Assembly (NCBI GenBank): GCA_947494085.1 | Contig: CANLTP010000027.1 | Span: forward strand, 1-9,605 | From: Actinomycetota bacterium | GTDB taxonomy: Bacteria; Actinomycetota; Actinomycetes; Nanopelagicales; Nanopelagicaceae | DNA: 9,605 nt | Direction of reading: 5' to 3' | Part shown: positions 6,856 to 9,605 of the stretch, in pieces | Layout: every line of letters starts with the position of its first letter | How positions within the stretch are numbered: the stretch's first letter is position 1 | Position numbers and translations under genes: made by a program | The notes under the pieces: generated by a model | What the model was told of the DNA's origin: nothing | Database searches by the model: none | What the model saw: only the letters and a program-made list of their open reading frames with translations

Positions 6856-7065
6856 TTGGACTCTATCCCCTAATATTTGCCAAATAATTACACTATTTGG
6901 CACAATAGTCAAGAATCTAGTGATTTCGAGCCTAATTTTGGCCTGCCCAGAACAGTTTCATGAGCCTCACAGGCAAGATGAGCAGAGCCCTCTAGTTGAT
7001 GCGGGGAAGACGAATCCGAATCAAGACCTCAGGTGCGTTCATGATCTTGACCCGAGCTCAGCTAC
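6856..7065. other. intergenic gap between the endonuclease gene and the GHKL operon
   Basis: This gap of about 210 bp separates the R-M pair from the four-gene operon, and the operon promoter and operator occupy 6874-6912. The rest (6913-7065) shows an inverted repeat TCAAGA/TCTTGA (7021-7026, 7045-7050) but no T-rich classical terminator, so read-through from the R-M pair into the operon is possible. No gene is supported here on either strand. Confidence 0.6.
6874..6912 (-). promoter_or_regulatory. promoter with overlapping inverted-repeat operator, GHKL operon
   Basis: On the - strand a -35 box TTGACT (6912-6907) is followed after 17 bases by AATTAT (6889-6884), preceded by TGT as in an extended -10. 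Transcription should start near 6877, about 20 bases before the ATG at 6855. Over the same bases lies the inverted repeat TGCCAAATA (6878-6886) / TATTTGGCA (6894-6902) with a 7-bp spacer. A third half-site TATTTG (6874-6879) makes TATTTGCCAAATA nearly palindromic as well. The half-sites cover the spacer, the -10 and the start point, so a bound dimer should repress. The regulator is probably encoded in the island. Confidence 0.65.
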
Positions 7066-8034
7066 CTAGTCCTTGTACGGACCGAGGAATTTATCGCCAT
7101 TCAGGTGCATTAAGTGATCAGGATCAGAACTGAGCCAAACCTCTGTCTCCCATGCAAGATCTTCCAGATGCTTCCTCATAATTTGTCGATCAGGGAAACT
7201 TGTAACAAATACCAACTCAGCCTTGCAATCCTTTAGGAGAAGTTTGAATTTCTCTCTGCGTGAATAGGAGATAGGTCCGGAAGACGTTACGGCTTCTATT
7301 AAATAAAGCCAATTTTTGGATGGACTGTATGCAACCACGTCTGGAAGTTCTCCATCGTTCAGTTCAAAAAATCCAATCTTTCGCAAAGTGATCTCATCCT
7401 TGATGATGGTTCGAGTTTCTGCGTCTCCTACATATAAAACCGCAGGAGAGTATCCATATCTCGGCAGGAATTCTTCGATGATTGCTTTTATTAGTTCGTT
7501 ATGAGGTCCTGGGCCCATTTGAATAACTTTTCCTCCGGGGAGAGAAACATCAGTCCTGTTTAAATTTCTAATTTGTTGCATTTGTGTAGCAAGATGACCC
7601 GAATTCTTGAACCAATCTTTTAAAATGCTATCCCATGTTGGTTGTCCAACGTGACGTAAAACTTCTGCTGCTAATGGACTAAGTCCCCAGGCCCTTGTCG
7701 GATCATTTTGCGAAGAATCTGGTTTGTTGATGACAACGATGTTTCCGTTTCTCGGATCTTTCAGCCATGATCGCCGAACATCATCGTAGGAACCCGCGGC
7801 TATATTTTCACCGTAATGCTGATTTACAAATGTAATAATCTGGCGAGTGGTTAAAGAATGTTCACTCACATCTTGGGCTGACTTCCACGGCGTTGATGGC
7901 TTGAGGCCACAACAGGATAAAACTGCTAGTGCTCTTGTCGTTTCTCCACGCTTGGTTAATTTTGGTAAACCCATGGCGAGAAGAGCTTCCCGAGCCTCCT
8001 GAAGCCGAGCATCAATCGTTGTTAATTTTGGCAT
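7066..8034 (-). CDS. type II restriction endonuclease, BsuBI/PstI family
   Basis: This 322-aa enzyme is predicted to cut unmethylated DNA at its recognition site. The N-terminal half (about 1-140, with LTTRQIITFVNQHYGENIAA then YDDVRRSWLKD) looks like the helical, winged-helix-like N-terminal domain of BsuBI/PstI enzymes. The C-terminal half carries the family signature: HNELIKAIIEEFLPRYG (178-194), the pair P231-D232 in ELPDVVAYSP, then WLYLIEAVTSSGPIS (242-256) with E247 and a following RR. This is a PD-(D/E)XK-type site in which the last Lys position is not Lys, as I recall for this family. PstI and BsuBI cut CTGCAG; whether this one does is not shown. The start ATG directly abuts the methyltransferase stop (no spacing, weak Shine-Dalgarno), so it is translated after the methylase, a sensible order for self-protection. 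Confidence 0.92.
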   Translation of the reverse strand: MPKLTTIDARLQEAREALLAMGLPKLTKRGETTRALAVLSCCGLKPSTPWKSAQDVSEHSLTTRQIITFVNQHYGENIAAGSYDDVRRSWLKDPRNGNIVVINKPDSSQNDPTRAWGLSPLAAEVLRHVGQPTWDSILKDWFKNSGHLATQMQQIRNLNRTDVSLPGGKVIQMGPGPHNELIKAIIEEFLPRYGYSPAVLYVGDAETRTIIKDEITLRKIGFFELNDGELPDVVAYSPSKNWLYLIEAVTSSGPISYSRREKFKLLLKDCKAELVFVTSFPDRQIMRKHLEDLAWETEVWLSSDPDHLMHLNGDKFLGPYKD

Positions 8035-9015
8035 TTAGGCCATTTTCAATAATTGCTGAGTAGCCACATTATCAAGCAGTGCAGAAACCGAATTTGCAAT
8101 ACTCTTGGCAAAAAGTGGCGGGACTGCATTACCGATTTGATTAAAAGCTGAATCAGAACTGCCAGCAAATTCAAAAGAATCGGGAAATGATTGCAACCTA
8201 GCTGCTTCGCGAACGTTGATTCGCCTGCGTTTGCCGTTTTTTAACTTCACTCTATGCATGTCGCCAGTTGCGCCCGCGAGATTTCGACAAGTAAGAGTCC
8301 TAGCTGGCCTGTCCAAATAAAGATCTCTTGGATTGACACATTTGGAGGCATCTTCGTACTTCTTTATGTATGCATCTTGACTCGCAGTCAGAAACCTATC
8401 GTCTGGATTAGTAACTTCGATCAAGTCACCAATCGCATCTCCAACAGTTGCGATCTGAACCGCTTCTTCGGGCCATGTCCATTCACTCATATGGCCTACG
8501 ACGATCACTCTTTCTCGATTTTGAGGCACTCCGTACTTGGAGGCATTTAGAAGCTTGAAGTCGATTTTGTACCCTAATGAACCGAGATCACTCAGAACAG
8601 AATCAAAATAGGATCTATTCTTGTATAGCAACCCTCTAACATTTTCAAATAGAAACAATTTAGGTTTAACTTGAGCTACAGCAGAGATAAAGGCTGGAAA
8701 ACCATTGCGAACATCATCTACACCTGATTGAAGACCTCCAACAGAAAATGGCTGGCAAGGTGGGCCGCCAATTACTATGTCGGCTTTTGGAAACTCTGTT
8801 TCTTCATTGAGTTTAACTTGTAGACATTCCCCAACTAAATTCTTGTTATAGGTTGCCGCGGCGTTGGAATCCATTTCCATACCCAAAGTCTCAAAACCCG
8901 CGGATTCAAAACCTAGAGCTAATCCCCCGCATCCTGCAAAGAGATCAAGTACCAGCTCTGGCCGAGTAATTTGAGGAGTTAGCTCTTTGTTCAGGTCGTT
9001 TAACCACCTAGACAC
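8035..9015 (-). CDS. DNA (cytosine-5) methyltransferase, R-M modification subunit
   Basis: This 326-aa enzyme transfers a methyl group from S-adenosylmethionine to cytosine C5. All the main motifs are in order: I (SAM binding) DLFAGCGGLALGF at 24-36; IV GGPPCQPFS with catalytic C87; VI ENV at 124-126; VIII QNRERV at 165-170; IX REAARLQSFP at 269-278; X QIGNAVPP at 293-300. The target-recognition segment lies between VIII and IX (about 172-265, including RPARTLTCRNLAGATGDMHR). It starts at GTG, six bases after the strong ribosome-binding sequence AGGGGTGA. It is the first gene of the - strand set and abuts the endonuclease gene. A protective role for that endonuclease is the natural reading. 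It is unusual in that PstI and BsuBI themselves pair with adenine methyltransferases. The recognition sequence cannot be derived by eye. Confidence 0.96.
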   Translation of the reverse strand: MSRWLNDLNKELTPQITRPELVLDLFAGCGGLALGFESAGFETLGMEMDSNAAATYNKNLVGECLQVKLNEETEFPKADIVIGGPPCQPFSVGGLQSGVDDVRNGFPAFISAVAQVKPKLFLFENVRGLLYKNRSYFDSVLSDLGSLGYKIDFKLLNASKYGVPQNRERVIVVGHMSEWTWPEEAVQIATVGDAIGDLIEVTNPDDRFLTASQDAYIKKYEDASKCVNPRDLYLDRPARTLTCRNLAGATGDMHRVKLKNGKRRRINVREAARLQSFPDSFEFAGSSDSAFNQIGNAVPPLFAKSIANSVSALLDNVATQQLLKMA

Positions 9016-9261
9016 AACTTCACCCCTTTGTCGAAAGCCACTTGAAGAAAAAAGAATACGCTGCCCAACTGACAGATTGGCTCAATTCCCGGATCTTAAG
9101 CGCAGGTGTTAGCAGTGCGTTAGCAGTAGATAATCAAAATAGGCATGGTTTTTGTCAGTGCTGGGGTATAAAGTCAGGGCTTCAACCAAAGACAACGCTG
9201 AAAACTTCATTTGAAGCACTTAGCGAGTGGTATTGAAAGATTTCAACTTACGCCTGCGGTA
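9016..9261. other. attR-proximal intergenic region and R-M leader
   Basis: The stretch holds the ribosome-binding sequence of the methyltransferase (- strand AGGGGTGA) and the right arm-type site (9107-9130). No clear -35/-10 pair for the methyltransferase stands out. TTGAGC and TATTCT occur on the - strand but with a 21-base spacing, too long for a standard sigma-70 promoter. Short open frames here overlap the arm site and have no coding signature. Confidence 0.5.
9107..9130 (+). promoter_or_regulatory. putative integrase arm-type site, right (two GTTAGCAG units)
   Basis: This is the partner of 150-173, differing only at the tenth base (T here, C there). It has GTTAGCAG at 9108-9115 and 9119-9126 and lies 131 bp inside the right att core. 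In the excised circle the two blocks would flank the core asymmetrically, at 131 bp on one side and 54 bp on the other. That is the geometry expected of an attP with P and P' arms. Confidence 0.7.
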
Positions 9262-9308
9262 ACTCTTAATCACCGGGTCGGGGGTTCGAGTCCCTCACAA
9301 CCCACTTA
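9262..9308 (+). repeat. attR core: orphan tRNA-Lys 3' fragment
   Basis: This is the second copy of the 47-bp repeat. It contains only the tRNA from the anticodon loop onward; the bases before it do not supply an acceptor or D arm, so it is not a second tRNA gene. Its last three bases (TTA on the + strand) are the TAA stop codon of the convergent host gene on the - strand. Insertion or excision therefore regenerates both the tRNA end and that stop codon. Confidence 0.95.
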
Positions 9309-9605
9309 CTTCTTTTTGTAGTCCTTTGGACAAACAGGTTTAACTGCAGTTACTTTCTTTGTCAGCTTTCCTTTTACGCAAGTGATTGTGGTTTTCTTTT
9401 TCACTGCTACGGCTGCCTTAGCCTCTGCTTTCTCTGAAGCAATCTGCGTCGCCACAAATATCTCGGCTTCTTTGATGAGGTCTAAGTAGCGATAAATAGG
9501 TTGGGAATAATTGATTCCACCTTTACCATCGAAAGATGGAGACTGGCCACACGCATAAATCCTGTCAGCTGTGCCAATATTCGCGAGATACATAATATTT
9601 CCGTT
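9306..9605 (-). CDS. C-terminal part of a probably secreted host protein (partial)
   Basis: The reading frame is open to the window edge (its first visible residues are NGNIMYLANIGTADRIYACG), so the Met at 9591-9593 is probably internal and the gene begins outside. The visible 99 residues end in an Ala/Glu/Lys-rich stretch and a tail TTITCVKGKLTKKVTAVKP followed by VCPKDYKKK. I associate this tail type with cell-surface or secreted proteins of freshwater actinobacteria. The body has no recognisable domain. Its TAA stop (9306-9308) lies in the att core, and before insertion it was convergent with tRNA-Lys, with one base between them. This is host chromosome, not island cargo. Confidence 0.75.
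   Translation of the reverse strand, partial: NGNIMYLANIGTADRIYACGQSPSFDGKGGINYSQPIYRYLDLIKEAEIFVATQIASEKAEAKAAVAVKKKTTITCVKGKLTKKVTAVKPVCPKDYKKK

Larger units (their letters stand above)
49..9308. mobile_element. tRNA-Lys-integrated genomic island carrying R-M and GHKL-ATPase modules
   Basis: The element is bounded by two identical 47-bp direct repeats (49-95 and 9262-9308). The left copy completes a functional tRNA and the right copy is an orphan tRNA 3' fragment. A tyrosine recombinase gene sits next to attL and reads away from it, the usual arrangement of integrative islands and prophage-like elements at tRNA genes. The cargo is a restriction-modification pair and a four-gene operon with a GHKL ATPase. 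There are no replication, conjugation or capsid genes, so it is either a small integrative island of its own or a satellite needing help for transfer. Excision between the repeats would release a circle of about 9213 bp. Confidence 0.93.

Noticed and set aside
6856..6912. TTG start giving a 94-aa first operon protein
   Set aside because: The TTG is the first part of the TTGACT -35 box, and the extra 19 residues would be encoded by the promoter and operator. The ATG at 6855 starts the family-like sequence.
6773..7069. Open frame of 98 codons on the + strand
   Set aside because: It is antisense to the 75-aa gene and crosses its promoter, with no coding signature.
9042..9236. Open frame of 64 codons on the + strand near attR
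   Set aside because: It spans the right arm-type site, has no ribosome-binding site and no recognisable domain.
9262..9304. Second tRNA-Lys gene
   Set aside because: Only the part from the anticodon loop to the 3' end is present; no acceptor or D arm precedes it, so it is the attR fragment.
1..9605. CRISPR array, toxin-antitoxin pair or phage structural genes
   Set aside because: I looked for regularly spaced repeats, paired small genes with known toxin motifs and capsid or tail genes, and found none that the sequence supports.

Overview
The window looks like a stretch of a small, fairly A+T-rich actinobacterial chromosome carrying a complete integrated genomic island. The organism guess rests mainly on the partial host gene at the right edge. 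Its Cys-, Lys- and Thr-rich C-terminal tail (VKGKLTKKVTAVKP, then CPKDYKKK) is of a kind I associate with secreted proteins of freshwater actinobacteria such as the acI group (Nanopelagicales). That is recollection, not a search result. Tight gene packing and a tRNA gene without an encoded CCA fit with it.

Layout: an intact tRNA-Lys(CTT) gene (19-91) marks the left edge. A 47-bp direct repeat covers the 3' part of that tRNA plus four bases (49-95) and recurs at 9262-9308, so the roughly 9.2 kb between them is an island inserted into the 3' end of the tRNA gene (attL left, attR right). Just inside each att copy is a near-identical 24-bp element built from two GTTAGCAG units 11 bp apart (150-173 and 9107-9130), which are good candidates for integrase arm-type sites. 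On the + strand are a tyrosine recombinase (422-1585) and a coupled small winged-helix protein (1582-1911). A gene-poor stretch of about 450 bp follows, with a 16-bp perfect palindrome and a patch of unlike composition.

Everything else in the island is on the - strand and reads leftward. First comes a restriction-modification pair, a C5-cytosine methyltransferase (9015-8035) abutting a BsuBI/PstI-type endonuclease (8034-7066). After a gap of about 210 bp holding a good promoter with an overlapping inverted-repeat operator, there is a tightly coupled four-gene operon. It encodes a 75-aa charged protein (6855-6628), a 201-aa winged-helix-like protein (6631-6026), a 736-aa GHKL-type ATPase resembling the prokaryotic MORC/MutL-like ATPases (6033-3823), and a 484-aa protein with a sigma-70 region-4-like helix-turn-helix (3823-2369).

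The integrase and att sites would let the island move and the R-M pair would give restriction plus self-protection. The GHKL operon, which carries its own promoter and operator and no nuclease of its own, is a candidate accessory defence module whose mechanism is not evident from sequence. It is the part most worth following up. Right of attR the host chromosome resumes with the 3' end of a convergent gene whose stop codon lies inside the att core.
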